Shown: positions 1 through 9,281 of the stretch, one piece after another
Layout of the letters: every line of letters begins with the position of its first letter
Position numbering within the stretch: position 1 is the stretch's first letter
Source of the DNA: Bacillus sp. JCM 19058
GTDB taxonomy: Bacteria; Bacillota; Bacilli; Bacillales_H; Bacillaceae_D
Length of the DNA stretch: 64,000 bases
Assembly: GCA_001310555.1 (NCBI GenBank)
Contig: BAXO01000011.1
Coordinates: 17,089-81,088 of the forward strand
Direction of reading: 5' to 3'
The notes under the pieces: generated by a model
Told to the model about the DNA's origin: nothing
The model's input: only the letters and a program-made list of their open reading frames with translations
Databases searched by the model: none
Made by a program: the position numbers and the translations under genes

Positions 1-1
1 C

Positions 2-85
2 CTGTGTGAAGGGAAGACCCACGGAGAGAAAATAGATTCGCAGTTTACGGTAATGGCCGACCCTCGTTTGACGTTTTTGCGGTAG
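2..85 (+). CDS. Possible 3' end of an upstream gene
   Basis: One + strand frame is open from the window edge to a TAG at 83-85 (27 codons) and stops just before a bidirectional terminator. The position suggests the tail of a gene that begins outside the window and converges on the MFS gene. The residues (for example FTVMADPRLTFLR at the end) match no family I recognise, and a chance open frame of this length is quite possible. Confidence 0.25.
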   Translation: MCEGKTHGEKIDSQFTVMADPRLTFLR

Positions 86-91
86 AAGCGA

Positions 92-143
92 TAAAAAAAG
101 AGACCATTTGCTTGGGAGTTGCAATTGGTCTCTTCGCTTTTTT
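92..143. terminator. Bidirectional rho-independent terminator
   Basis: AGAGACCATTTGC at 99-111 pairs with GCAATTGGTCTCT at 121-133 with one mismatch. An A run lies to the left (92-98) and a T run to the right (138-143), so it can stop transcription in both directions. It lies just past the stop of the minus-strand MFS gene. Confidence 0.8.
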
Positions 144-148
144 ATAGG

Positions 149-1334
149 CTAAACGGCTACTTTTTTACTTACCCTTTTTTCTGATTCTGGCTTACTGATT
201 ACTTGAATGACCATCATGATTAACGTTAAAATCATCAATCCAGTAATCGCTGCGAAGAAGCTATGCGTTAAATCGAAAGATAAGCCGATGATGAACGGAC
301 CGGCTGCTCCGAGAAGATATCCGACTGATTGTGTCATTGCAGACCAAGCGGCGGCGTCTCTTGCGTTCGACGTCAGAGCAATCGGAAGCATTAAATTTAG
401 TGGGAACAAAATACCGGCTCCGATTCCTATGAGTGCTGTGCTTACTAGGAGATGAAATCCGAAGCTAAACATGATGAGCCCGGCGAATTCAAAGGTAGAA
501 GCAATGAGTAGCCATACTAATTTAGACGGGACTCTTTTGAGTAAGAACGGTAACAGCAAGCTGACAGGTAATTGAATAGCAGTAAATATAGTTAATGCTG
601 TTCCGGCATAAAGCTTGCTATATCCCATACTTTGAACCATTGGTGGAATCCACGCAGTTAAAGAGTAAAAGATCATTGCCATTAAACCAAACGAAAAGGT
701 TAATAGCCAAGCCCTTTTATTATTCCAAGGAAGTGTTCCAGTTTGCTCAGTAATTGGCTCTGCTTTGGAATGATCGATTCGACGGGATACAAACAACCAC
801 CAGATTGGGAGCGCGATAAGGGCAAAAATAGCCCATAAAGCAAGAGTGTGCGACCAAGAGTGTATGTTGCTTTGTAACGGAGCCGATAATCCAGAACTGA
901 GTGAAGCGCCTAGTGTTAAAGCAAACGTATATAAAGCAATCATCGGAGCGATTCGCTCAGGAAAATGCCGTTTAATGAAGCCTGATAGCAAAGGCCCATT
1001 ATCGCTATACCGACGCAGCAAGAAAGGCAGTCGCTAATAAAAAATAGGAGGAAACCGTGAAGACGCGCAGAGCAGTCCCGATACCGATCAGTGCGATAGA
1101 CCATCCGATGATCCGTTCAATGCCCCAACGATTTGCTAATGTTGCTGAAAGAGGAGAGAATAGACCCATACAAAATACTGGGATTGTTGTTAAGAGACTT
1201 GAAACCGAAGCGCTGATCCCTAAATCATTTTGAATCAAACCTAATAAAGGAGCGACGGACGTAATTGCTGGGCGTAAATTCAAAGCCACGATAAATAAGG
1301 CAATGCCTAATAAGATAAAGTTCGTTTTTTTCAT
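149..1334 (-). CDS. MFS transporter, CynX/NimT-like (frame-disrupted)
   Basis: A twelve-helix major facilitator with the start typical of the CynX/NimT group: a hydrophobic N-terminus followed by ALNLRPAITSVAPLL. It probably exports a small organic molecule or anion across the cytoplasmic membrane; the substrate cannot be told from sequence. The ATG at 1332-1334 follows a GAGGGGAG ribosome site. The frame breaks near 1000-1015. Restoring a G in two short G runs there joins LLATAFLA to GPLLSGFIKRHFPERI through a GVGIAIMG-type link expected for the family. Repaired length is about 395 residues, normal for an MFS protein. It is transcribed alone and ends at the terminator at 92-143. Confidence 0.8.
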
Positions 1335-1846
1335 GTGACTCCCCTCAGCAGAGGGGAAGTAGCGCCTATTAAGTAGTCTCCTAATCTATTTATAAAATGC
1401 CTCATAACAATTTCACTCACTTTCTCAACCGTGCGTGTATCTATTATGATACGGGTCAGTGAGAAACGCAACTTTCTAGCTTCTTTAGTAAGGACGACTC
1501 ATCTTCAGCACATAGGGAGGTAAGGAAAAGAGCGGTATCCATGCGCCAATCCACGTCAGATTTCTATTGACGAATGGAATGATTGGCTCTCATTCTACCT
1601 TATGTATGCCCCTTCAGCCAACGGTGAAAGGGAATACTTTTTTTCAAATTCTAACAGTTTCTTAAACGATAAAGAAGGTTATTTTTTTTGTCTGAGAATA
1701 AATATGTAACAGGGAATCATGCTTTCATGGCGAAATGATTCAACCAGCGAAGACAAGCGTTGTGCGAGTGCTTATATTATGAAAAAAACGGGACTGTTTG
1801 ACTGAAGTCGAAGGGCGAAGAAGTATTACAACAGAAGAGCGGAGGT
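1335..1846. other. Intergenic region between divergent genes
   Basis: About 510 bases between the divergent MFS and YqeK-like genes. A small CCCCTC/GAGGGG hairpin sits just upstream of the MFS start. I see no open frame with a ribosome site and no riboswitch pattern I can name. Promoters for both flanking genes presumably lie here, but I could not pick unambiguous -35/-10 pairs. Confidence 0.4.
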
Positions 1847-1855
1847 ATGAAAATC

Positions 1856-2479
1856 ATGAACGAACTATTTATGAAACTGAGCAAAGGTGTAGGGCTTACA
1901 GGAGATGTAAAAGCAGATGCTTATCATTTTATAGCCAGGAACGGCTATCCAAAAATTGCTGAGCATTCACAGCGAGTTGCCCAGCTGGCAAAAGCGATGG
2001 CAGCTCGGTTTAGCCTGGACGAAGAGGAGGCAGAGATCGCTGGGTGGTTGCATGATGTTAGCGTTGTCTTTCCGAATGACAGCAGGATTTCTGTCGCTGA
2101 AAGCTTGGGGATACAAGTGCTTCCTGAGGAGCGAAAATTCCCTTTGATTATTCATCAGAAAATTTCAAAGGTGATGGCTGAACAAATCTTTCATGTTAAC
2201 AATGAAGCGATTTTAAGCGCGATCGAATGCCATACAACATTGAAGGAACAAGCTAGTCCGATGGATATGAACTTGTTCGTTGCAGATAAAATTGAATGGG
2301 ATCAATCTGGACAGCCGCCTTACTTGAACGAAATTAAAGAAGCAGCTACTAAATCGTTAGAGGGCGCTGCTTTCGTTTATATAGACTATATGTGGCGCAG
2401 ACGGGATCGATTGAAAGTCGTGCATCCATGGCTAGAAGCCGCTTATTGGCAGCTGAAAGGAATTGAAGGAAGGGAATGA
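1856..2479 (+). CDS. HD-domain phosphohydrolase, YqeK-like
   Basis: An intact 207-residue HD-superfamily metal-dependent phosphohydrolase. The metal-binding pattern is clear: EHSQRVAQLAKAMA near residue 36, GWLHDVS near residue 64 with the HD pair, later histidines in IIHQK and ECHTTLKEQ, and an aspartate in LFVADKIE. This order resembles YqeK, a symmetrical diadenosine tetraphosphatase, although YqeK usually sits beside nadD and rsfS and does not here. The substrate is therefore inferred. I chose ATG 1856 because GGAGG at 1841-1845 leaves a 10-base spacer; an in-frame ATG at 1847 is too close to it. It appears monocistronic. Confidence 0.75.
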   Translation: MNELFMKLSKGVGLTGDVKADAYHFIARNGYPKIAEHSQRVAQLAKAMAARFSLDEEEAEIAGWLHDVSVVFPNDSRISVAESLGIQVLPEERKFPLIIHQKISKVMAEQIFHVNNEAILSAIECHTTLKEQASPMDMNLFVADKIEWDQSGQPPYLNEIKEAATKSLEGAAFVYIDYMWRRRDRLKVVHPWLEAAYWQLKGIEGRE

Positions 2480-2690
2480 ATTCGAATGTTGTTGGCTTTA
2501 CCATCATAGCCAAACCAATAAAAGAAGCAATAATTGTCGGCCAGCTATCATAGCCGCTTGACTACTATTATTACTTTCGGCAACCAGCTCTTCATCTGCC
2601 GACAAAATATTCACCACCCTTTACTAATCATGACGAAAATACGGTAAAACGAGTCTGACATGAGATAAAATAATTGCCATCGCCTTTCAA
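2480..2690. other. Gap before the ABC-F leader
   Basis: No convincing gene. On the minus strand a short TTG-initiated frame of about 32 codons (near 2606 down to 2511) ends in a run of leucines and has an AAGGGTGG-like upstream sequence. It has no recognised relatives, and its frame could be broken, so I do not call it a gene. Confidence 0.3.
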
Positions 2691-2691
2691 T

Positions 2692-2720
2692 TTAACTGTT
2701 CACCCTTTATCCTTTATAAT
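2692..2720 (+). promoter_or_regulatory. Sigma-A promoter for ABC-F leader
   Basis: TTAACT at 2692-2697, a 17-base spacer and a perfect TATAAT at 2715-2720. Transcription from here would give a leader of about 245 bases before the ABC-F start codon, unusually long and containing uORFs plus a terminator hairpin. Confidence 0.65.
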
Positions 2721-2773
2721 ATAGAAGATACGTGGCTAAAAAAAACAGGAGGTCCTTTTCGTCCAATGAATTA

Positions 2774-2890
2774 ATGACACACGTTTACTCTCATCACATA
2801 AATATCAGAAATTTTTTTGTCTGTGTGAGAAGAACGGGATACGTGTGTACATTTTTGGATGAATTATTGTATATGGCTTCAATTAATTGA
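2774..2890 (+). CDS. Leader peptide uORF upstream of ABC-F
   Basis: A strong AGGAGGT at 2748-2753 precedes a two-codon frame (ATG 2766, Met-Asn-stop). Its TAA overlaps the ATG of a second frame in a TAATG junction. The second frame encodes 38 residues starting MTHVYSHHINIRNFF and stops at 2890, 23 bases before the attenuator hairpin. Arrest-type leader peptides ahead of antibiotic-resistance ABC-F and Erm genes are established; the N-terminal MTH recalls the ErmD leader, but this is only suggestive. Translation is not demonstrated. Confidence 0.4.
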   Translation: MTHVYSHHINIRNFFVCVRRTGYVCTFLDELLYMASIN

Positions 2891-2913
2891 GCCTCATCCT
2901 AAATGTATTCCGT

Positions 2914-2938
2914 CACAGGTAGCCGCCTGTGTTTTTTT
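2914..2938 (+). terminator. Attenuator-like terminator in the ABC-F leader
   Basis: CACAGG at 2914-2919 pairs with CCTGTG at 2926-2931 and is followed by seven T residues. It lies inside the transcribed leader, 35 bases before the ABC-F start, so constitutive termination would silence the gene. This is the geometry of transcription attenuation. Confidence 0.65.
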
Positions 2939-2972
2939 ACGTTGTTCTTTACGGATTGCAGGAGGGAAAACT

Positions 2973-4810
2973 ATGTATATATTTCGTGCGAAAAATCTTT
3001 ATAAAGAATGGGACGGAAAGGCTCTGTTTACCGATGTAAATCTTGAACTGAAGGAAGGAGAGCATTTGGCTATCTTTGGTTCGAATGGTGTTGGCAAAAC
3101 GACGCTCTTGAACGGGTTGCTTAATCGCTTCTCCTTTGAACGAGGAGTGGTCCAGCGCTTTGTGCCTTTAAGTGAATGGGGAATTCTCGCTCAATCAGTT
3201 GGTGATAGCTGTGAGCAATCGACACTGGAATTCGTACAAGCGGCCGCGTCAGAGCGGTATCGGCTAAAAAAAAGAATTGGAAGCCTTACAAAAACAATTA
3301 GAAGGGAACAGCGACCGTGAAGTTGTCGATAGATATAACCAATGCTACGAACGATTTTTGCAATTGGACGGATATGAGCTTGAGAATGATGCCGAAAGGT
3401 GCATGCGGCAAGTAGAACTGACGCCCACTGTTTGGAGCAATTCGCTCAACAAATTGAGCGGGGGCCAAAAAACACGTGCTCAGCTGGCGCGAATTCTGTT
3501 GCAAAAGCCAGCCTGCGTCGTGATGGATGAGCCGACCAATCATTTGGATCAGGAAACGATCGAATGGCTTGAGACTTGGCTGCAACAGTATACGGGTGCC
3601 GTACTGTTTGTCTCCCATGATCGCTATTTTCTTGATCGGACGGCTCACTCGATTTATGAACTGAATCGTGATGGAGGCAAACGATATTTGGGCGGTTATA
3701 GTGATTATCGTCGGCAAAAGGAGGTTGAAAAACGAACGCAGGAGACTCTTTACAAAAAACAGGAGCAGAAGCGCAAAGAACTACTCGAAACGATACGGCG
3801 CTATCAACAATGGTTTCAGCAAGCGCATAAGTCGGCAGGTCAGAATGACTTTGCGCGTGCGCAAGCAAAAAAGAATGTCTCACGTTTTAAAGCAAAGGAG
3901 AAAGAATTGGAACGGCTGGAGGGCGAACAGGTACAAAAACCGGGGGAAAATAAACGAATGAAGATGCGATTAGATTCGCAGGAATTTTCCGCAAAAGCCT
4001 TGCTGCGACTGGAAGCAATTCATTTTTCTTATGCAAAACGACCAATATTTGAGCAGCTTAACCTTTCGATAAAACGAGGGGACAGGATGGCGGTAACTGG
4101 GCGGAACGGCTCCGGCAAAACGACATTGCTCAAGCTGTTAATCGGTGAACTGCGACCTACTGCAGGAGAGATAAAGATGAATCCGCAAACGAAAATCGGC
4201 TATTTTGCGCAGGAGCTAGAAAGACTCGAGCAAGGACAAACGATTCTTGACAGCTTTTTGTCGATTCCCGGAATGACACAGACGGAGGCGAGGACTCTTC
4301 TAGGAAGTTTTCTCTTTTCTAGGGATGATGTATTCAAAACGATCGGTACTTTAAGTATGGGAGAAAAGTGCCGAATTGCTTTTCTGAAGCTCTATTTTAG
4401 CGATGCTAATTTACTTGTGCTCGATGAACCAACAAACTTTCTCGACATCCAGACACGTGAAGTGATGGAAGAGGTTCTCCAATCATACAGCGGAGCGATG
4501 GTGCTCGTCTCCCATGACCGTTACTTATTGGAAAAAAATAGCGAACAGAGTCGTTCATTTGGAAGAAGGTACAATCCTTGATTATCCCGGAAGCTATTAC
4601 GACTTTTTAGGTTACAGAAAGCACGGAAAGCCTGAGCTACACGATCAGCTGAAGGAAAACGAACTGAAGCAGCTTGAGCTGAAGCTAACAAATCTGACGG
4701 TTGCGGAAGCCGGGGACGAAAACCAAGAGGAACGCATCACGAAAATAAAGGAATTGAATGAGAGGATCCGTCTGTTAAAGCAAAGTCTGAATCGTGAGGA
4801 AGGCAGTTAG
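2973..4810 (+). CDS. ABC-F family ATPase, ExpZ/VmlR-like (two frame breaks)
   Basis: A soluble protein with two ABC ATPase domains and no membrane segments, about 611 residues after repair. Walker A motifs are FGSNGVGKTT and TGRNGSGKTT, the signature is LSGGQ in the first domain and LSMGEK in the second, and both Walker B motifs read as DEPTN followed by HLD or FLD. The long charged linker between domains is the ABC-F hallmark; these proteins bind the ribosomal E site and act in antibiotic resistance or translation. ATG 2973 is chosen for GGAGGG at 2961-2966. One extra A in the runs 3266-3273 and 4531-4537 breaks the frame. Regulation by the uORF leader and attenuator points to an antibiotic-inducible resistance type. 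Confidence 0.85.
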
Positions 4811-5244
4811 GCACAGAGCAAACCTATTAGAAAAAGGGCCAACTTAAACCGAAAAGCTGATGCTGCCGAAGCGGTTAGTCACTCAAGTACTGCATGGGTC
4901 AGAACCGCAAACGGCTGAGTCAAAGCGTTCAATCACCGACAAAAGGCCCGAATCTCTCGTCAGGAAAACGACATAGTACTATAGTAGTGGGGAATTTTCG
5001 TTAGTTTCGACATAGCTTTATAAACGAAATAGTAGCTGTTTTTATCTAGCCTAATTGAAAAGGTCTTAGTCCTCTCTTTGTCGCGAAGGTGGGATTTGGC
5101 AATCAGGTGGTGAAAAGCCTTCACCTGATTGTTCATTTTTTTTTGCATGTTGGAACGAAAATATTTGCGTTGTGCTCTAGGTTCTGTCCCTGATTGCTTC
5201 TTACAAACTTAAAGCAATAGACGAATAGTACTTCCTTGTTTTCA
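4811..5244. other. Intergenic region, no supported gene
   Basis: A 430-base stretch after the ABC-F gene. The only structure I can support is the terminator at 5100-5144. A 62-codon minus-strand frame (4960-5148) has no ribosome site and runs through that hairpin, so it is not called. Confidence 0.4.
5100..5144 (+). terminator. Strong rho-independent terminator
   Basis: CAATCAGGTG at 5100-5109 pairs perfectly with CACCTGATTG at 5122-5131, followed by a T-rich tail with a run of nine T residues. It probably ends the ABC-F transcript, although it lies about 290 bases past that gene. Confidence 0.7.
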
Positions 5245-5272
5245 TTGACTTCCAAGGTTGTCCAAGTATAAT
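5245..5272 (+). promoter_or_regulatory. Promoter of the DauR-like regulator
   Basis: TTGACT at 5245-5250, a 16-base spacer and TATAAT at 5267-5272, about 40 bases upstream of the start codon. A close match to the sigma-A consensus. Confidence 0.7.
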
Positions 5273-5313
5273 AACAATAAAATTAACTTTATTCAGAAAA
5301 AAAGGTGTATACA

Positions 5314-5968
5314 TTGGAAAAAATCAAGGACGAAATGGAGTTCTTAACCTCATTAATTAAAGGAATAGCCGCTCAATTTGGAGATAATTGCGAAGTGGTA
5401 CTGCATGATCTAACGGGTGGGTATGAGAGTACAATCGTAGCCATTGAAAACTCTGCTATTACCGGACGAAGCGTAGGAGACTGTGGCAGTAATCTCGGAC
5501 TAGAGGTATTACGGGGAACGGAAGGAGCTGGCGACAGATACAATTACGTGACTCAAACGAAGGATGGGAAAATTTTACGTTCCACGTCGGTCTATATTAA
5601 AAACAGTAAAGAGGAAGTCATTGGCTGTGTCTGTATTAACCTGGACATCTCAGACTTAATTATGGCTGAAAATACAATAAAGTCTTTAACGATGCATAGT
5701 TTAAACCAAGAGGTGAAGGAGGTTTTTGTCAATAACGTAAACGATCTGTTGGATTATTTACTTAATGATTGTCAAAAGGAAATAGGAAAGCCTGTATCGC
5801 ACATGACGAAACAAGAGAAAAAGAAAGCGATCGGTTTCTTAGACACGAAGGGAGCTTTTTTTGATTAAAAAAGCAGGCGATCGCGTTTGTCAGTTTTTTG
5901 ATATATCAAAGTTTACGTTATACAATTACCTTGACGAAATCAGGGTTCAATCAATGAACGATAAATAA
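5314..5968 (+). CDS. DauR/YheO-type transcriptional regulator (one frame break)
   Basis: The N-terminal part (to about residue 115) is the YheO/DauR PAS-like domain: a start region LTSLIKGIAAQFGDNCEVVLHD, then GRSVGD and a VIGCVCINLDIS strand. The C-terminal part is a helix-turn-helix with GAFLIKKAGDRVCQFF and KFTLYNYLDEIR. DauR represses D-arginine utilisation genes in Pseudomonas. Here the neighbours (symporter, PLP enzyme, D-aminoacylase, RidA) also suggest D-amino acids. The T run at 5856-5862 has one extra base; removing it extends the protein from 187 to about 217 residues and completes the DNA-binding domain. TTG 5314 fits the AAAAAGG ribosome site better than GTG 5305. Confidence 0.8.
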
Positions 5969-6570
5969 AAGTGCTTGGCTACTAGCCATTCTCCATCCTT
6001 AAAAAGTAAAACAAGCTACCTAGTATAGCTAAGAAATGCTAGGCAGAAATTTGCTAAGAAATAGAAAGAAGCTTCCCCTGTGTTAACAAGATTTGACCCA
6101 GGGGAGGCTCTTTGGCTATTAGTGCTGAATTTATCGTACCTCTTCAGGTTTCTTGACGAGCTCATTCGTGCTTTTTGAGAAAGTGATTTGTTCTTTTTAA
6201 ATCACAAGTGTAAGCAACAATTTAAATTTCTGCTTTTCAAATGAAAGGAAATATGGTTAAATAAAAACCATAAAAAAAATTAATTTTATATAAAAAAATT
6301 TTAATTAATAAAAGCAATTGCAGCAGTATGATAATTCGTAATGCTCCAATCAATCCATAAACAGCTTATAGAATTTTATGGTGAGTTTAACAGACCGTAA
6401 TGTCAAAAAAAATGAAAGCGTTTGACTCGATGGTGTTTGTGACCGTGTTTATTTGTTGAAAGCTATTAAAGCAAATAACCTTTATCCTTGCTTTACGCGC
6501 GGGACGAAGTGGCGTAACGAAAGTGTATACAGGAATAAACGAATAAACAATTGAGTAGGAGGTAGGAAGT
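5969..6570. other. Regulatory intergenic region before the D-amino-acid operon
   Basis: About 600 bases, very A+T rich around 6230-6320. It holds the hairpin at 6071-6108 and a cre-like sequence TGAAAGCGTTTGAC at 6413-6426, which matches most of the CcpA consensus but not its last two bases. No gene was recognised. The operon promoter is probably between 6400 and 6540. Confidence 0.4.
6071..6108 (+). terminator. Hairpin after the DauR-like gene
   Basis: GCTTCCCCTG at 6071-6080 pairs with CAGGGGAGGC at 6099-6108 with a G:T pair. The downstream tail (CTCTTTGG) is only weakly T-rich, so this is a modest terminator. Confidence 0.5.
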
Positions 6571-8050
6571 ATGACAAGTGCGCAATTGACTTATTTAACT
6601 GTTTTTCTCGTATTTATTCTTGCTATGATATTGGTAGGAATACTCGTCTCGAGGAAGAATAAAAGTGGAGAGGACTTCCTCATGGCAGGTCGAGGGCTTA
6701 CACTACCCTTGCTTGTCGGAACAACAATTGCCACGCTTGTCGGGACCGGTTCCAGCATGGGAGCAGTCGGATTTGCATTTGAAAACGGCTGGGCGGGTGC
6801 GCTTTATGGTGTTGGCGGCTCACTTGGGATGATTCTTCTTTTCGTTCTTTTTGCAGATGTGAGAAAATATAATTTTATGACTTTTTCTGAGGAATTGAGC
6901 TTTTATTACGGTGCTAATAAGCTTATTAAAGGAGTCACTTCTGTCTTGATGTACATAGCCTCTATCGGCTGGCTCGGAGCACATATTTTAGGCGGTAGCC
7001 TCTACTTATCTTGGATCACTGGACTGGAGCCGCTTTATGCAAAAATGCTGACTGCTTTGGGCTTTGCGGCCTATACGTTAATCGGTGGCTATTTGGCAGT
7101 TGTCTATACGGATACGATTCAGGGGATTATTTTGTTTTTGGGCTTTATTTTACTAACCGTATTGTCAATTCAAAAAAATCGGAGGACTAAGTGAGGTTAC
7201 TAGTGGTGTAACAAATGAAATGGCTTCCTTTCTTGGAATCGGACAAATGGGGGTCATACCTGCTTTCCTTGTCAGTAGTCATCGCAATTGGTGTTCTCGC
7301 CACGCCATCGTACCGCCATAGAATTTATACGAGTGATAGCATTGCTACGGTAAAGCGCGGCTTCTTTATCACCGCTGTTCTTTTTGCGATATTTTCCTTT
7401 TTTTCCTTCCATTATCGGTATGTCAGCGTATAATCTCAATCCTGAGATGGCTTCAGAATTTGCCTTTCCGTTTTTGGCAACAGAGGTTTTTCCTCTCTGG
7501 ATTGGCGCGATTGTTTTAATTTCCGGTTTAAGCGCGACGATGTCTTCTGGAAGCTCTGACTTTATTACGGCCGTAACGATACTTTTGCGGGATGTTTTCC
7601 AGGCTTTCACTGGGAAATTACCAAAGAAGGAGCATATGATTGCCTATTCAAGACTGTCACTGCTCGCTACTCTTTTTCTCGCCTTCCTGTTTACGTTAGG
7701 TACAAACAACATTATTTCTTACATTTCGAACTTTGTCTCTACTGTCATGTCAGGCATATTCATAACGGCATTGTTGGGGAAATTTTGGTCGCGTGCAACT
7801 TGGCAAGGAGGATTTGCCAGCATAATAGGCGGATCCGTCACCTCCTTCATCATATTAGCAAGTGATCACTACTTGACGTTCTGGGGGAATCCGGTTTTGC
7901 CCTCGCTATTTGTTGCTCTTGTCGCAGGGGTTGTCGTCAGCTTATTGACACCAAAAAAATATCGTCACAGATAAGCAAGCATTGGCCGCTTTGTCCGAGG
8001 AGCGATCGGTTGTCGATGAAGGGACGACAAAGGATTCCTTCACCTTGTAA
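6571..8050 (+). CDS. Sodium:solute symporter family permease (four frame breaks)
   Basis: A polytopic SSS-family (PutP/PanF-like) sodium-coupled permease. Recognisable pieces are SGEDFLMAGRGLTLPLLVGT near residue 30, LIGGYLAVVYTDTIQG, ATPSYRHRIYT and ISGLSATMSSGSSDF. Substrate is probably a D-amino acid or N-acyl-amino acid, judged only from the locus. GGAGGTAGGAAGT precedes ATG 6571. Extra bases in the A run 7172-7178, the G run near 7250, the T run near 7393 and the A run near 7953 split it. Correcting the last one moves the true stop from 7974 to 8050 and adds a hydrophilic tail (TPKNIVTDKQALAALSEE). Repaired length is about 492 residues. Confidence 0.8.
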
Positions 8051-8179
8051 GAAAAGAGATTATAAAGGGCTCTTCACCTTATAAGTCATAGATTAAAAGG
8101 GTGTAAAGAAACGCTAGCCCTGTAGAAAAAGCGATGGGCTGAGAAAAATCGTCCGCCCTACCGAAGAAAGGAGAATAAT

Positions 8180-9265
8180 GTGGATACACCGTTCGTACAG
8201 ATTGACGAAACGAAGATGAAACACAATATTAACGAAATGGCAAGCATCGCAAACCAAGCGGGGGTCGTGCTTCGTCCCCACGTTAAAACTCATAAAATTC
8301 CTGAAATCGCCGCGATGCAGATCGAGGCAGGAGCTGTGGGGATTACCGTTGCCAAAACGACAGAAGCAGAAGTTATGGCTGCACATGGGATCGACAATAT
8401 TTTTATCGCATTTCCAATTATAGCGAAGGAAAAGCTTGATAGACTACTAGCTTTAAATCAAAAAAATCAATCTTATTGTCGGCGTTGATAGCGTTGAAGG
8501 TGCGGGTATACTTTCCGATTATTTCAAAGAAAATGAACAACAGATTCAAGTTCGACTGGAAATTGATACTGGACTAAGAAGAACGGGGGTTCTTTATGAA
8601 CAGGCGCTCAAGCTCGCATCACATATCGCTACACTCCCTCACCTTCAGTTGACGGGAATCTATACTTATAGAGGTGCGATGCTCAATAAAAAACCGACCA
8701 TGGATGTGGCGGCGGCTGGCTGGGAAGAAGGTGAGCTCATGGTCGAATTAGCACAATCGCTTCGCAAAAACGGAATCCCGATCAGAGATATTAGTGTAGG
8801 TTCGACGCCAACAGCCCCATATGCGGCAAAGGTTAAAGGTGTAACAGAAGTCAGGCCGGGAACGTACGTCTTCAATGATAGAATGCAGGCTAGGTTTGGT
8901 GTTTGCGAGCTTGAGGATTGTGCGGCCAAAGTTATATCGACGATTATTAGCACTCCGTCTGAAGATTTGATTATTATTGACGGTGGCAGTAAAACCTTTG
9001 CAACCGATGTTCAACCTGGCACTGCTCCGCTTGAGCTTGTAGCTTCGGTCATATTGTTAATAGCCCTGAGGCTGTTCTAGAGCGCCTTTCAGAGGAGCAT
9101 GGAATGATTCAACTCAGCCAACCACACTCGTTTAAAGTAGGAGATCAGCTTGAGATTATTCCGAATCATATTTGCTCGACAATTAATCTTCACGAGTCTG
9201 TTTACATGCAGGCTGGAAAGCAACGAACAAAGCTCGCGGTAGCAGCCAGAGGGAAAATACAATAG
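8180..9265 (+). CDS. D-threonine aldolase / D-serine dehydratase-like PLP enzyme (two frame breaks)
   Basis: A fold-III PLP enzyme with an alanine-racemase-type N-terminal barrel. The PLP lysine sits in LRPHVKTHK near residue 34, and the C-terminal metal-binding motif reads IPNHICSTINLHE, both characteristic of D-threonine aldolases and eukaryotic-type D-serine dehydratases. It would cleave or deaminate a D-hydroxy-amino acid in the cytoplasm. GTG 8180 follows AAAGGAG. One extra A in the run 8459-8465 and one missing base near 9045 break it; the repaired protein has about 361 residues. It is followed after 16 bases by a D-aminoacylase and then RidA, which suits an enamine-releasing deaminase. 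Confidence 0.8.
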
Positions 9266-9281
9266 TGGGAGGCTGTGCAAA

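Noticed and set aside
2511..2606. Small minus-strand protein ending in a leucine run
   Set aside because: The upstream AAGGGTGG is a poor ribosome site, the frame is short and there is no recognisable relative.
2859..2972. N-terminal extension of the ABC-F protein from an upstream in-frame ATG
   Set aside because: It reads through the attenuator hairpin, has no ribosome site and encodes no family sequence; ATG 2973 has GGAGGG correctly placed.
3266..3273. Programmed ribosomal frameshifting at A/T runs
   Set aside because: The same kind of change appears in dozens of unrelated genes, including ones where a truncated product would lack the active site, and there are no stimulatory structures or conserved slippery patterns. 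Length error is simpler.
3446..3883. Long minus-strand frames inside the ABC-F gene
   Set aside because: They are antisense shadows of a strongly conserved coding region on the plus strand.
4960..5148. Minus-strand 62-codon frame
   Set aside because: No ribosome site, no family resemblance, and its 5' part overlaps a strong terminator hairpin.
6413..6426. Full cre site ahead of the D-amino-acid operon
   Set aside because: The left half matches the CcpA consensus but the last two positions do not, so I record it only as cre-like.
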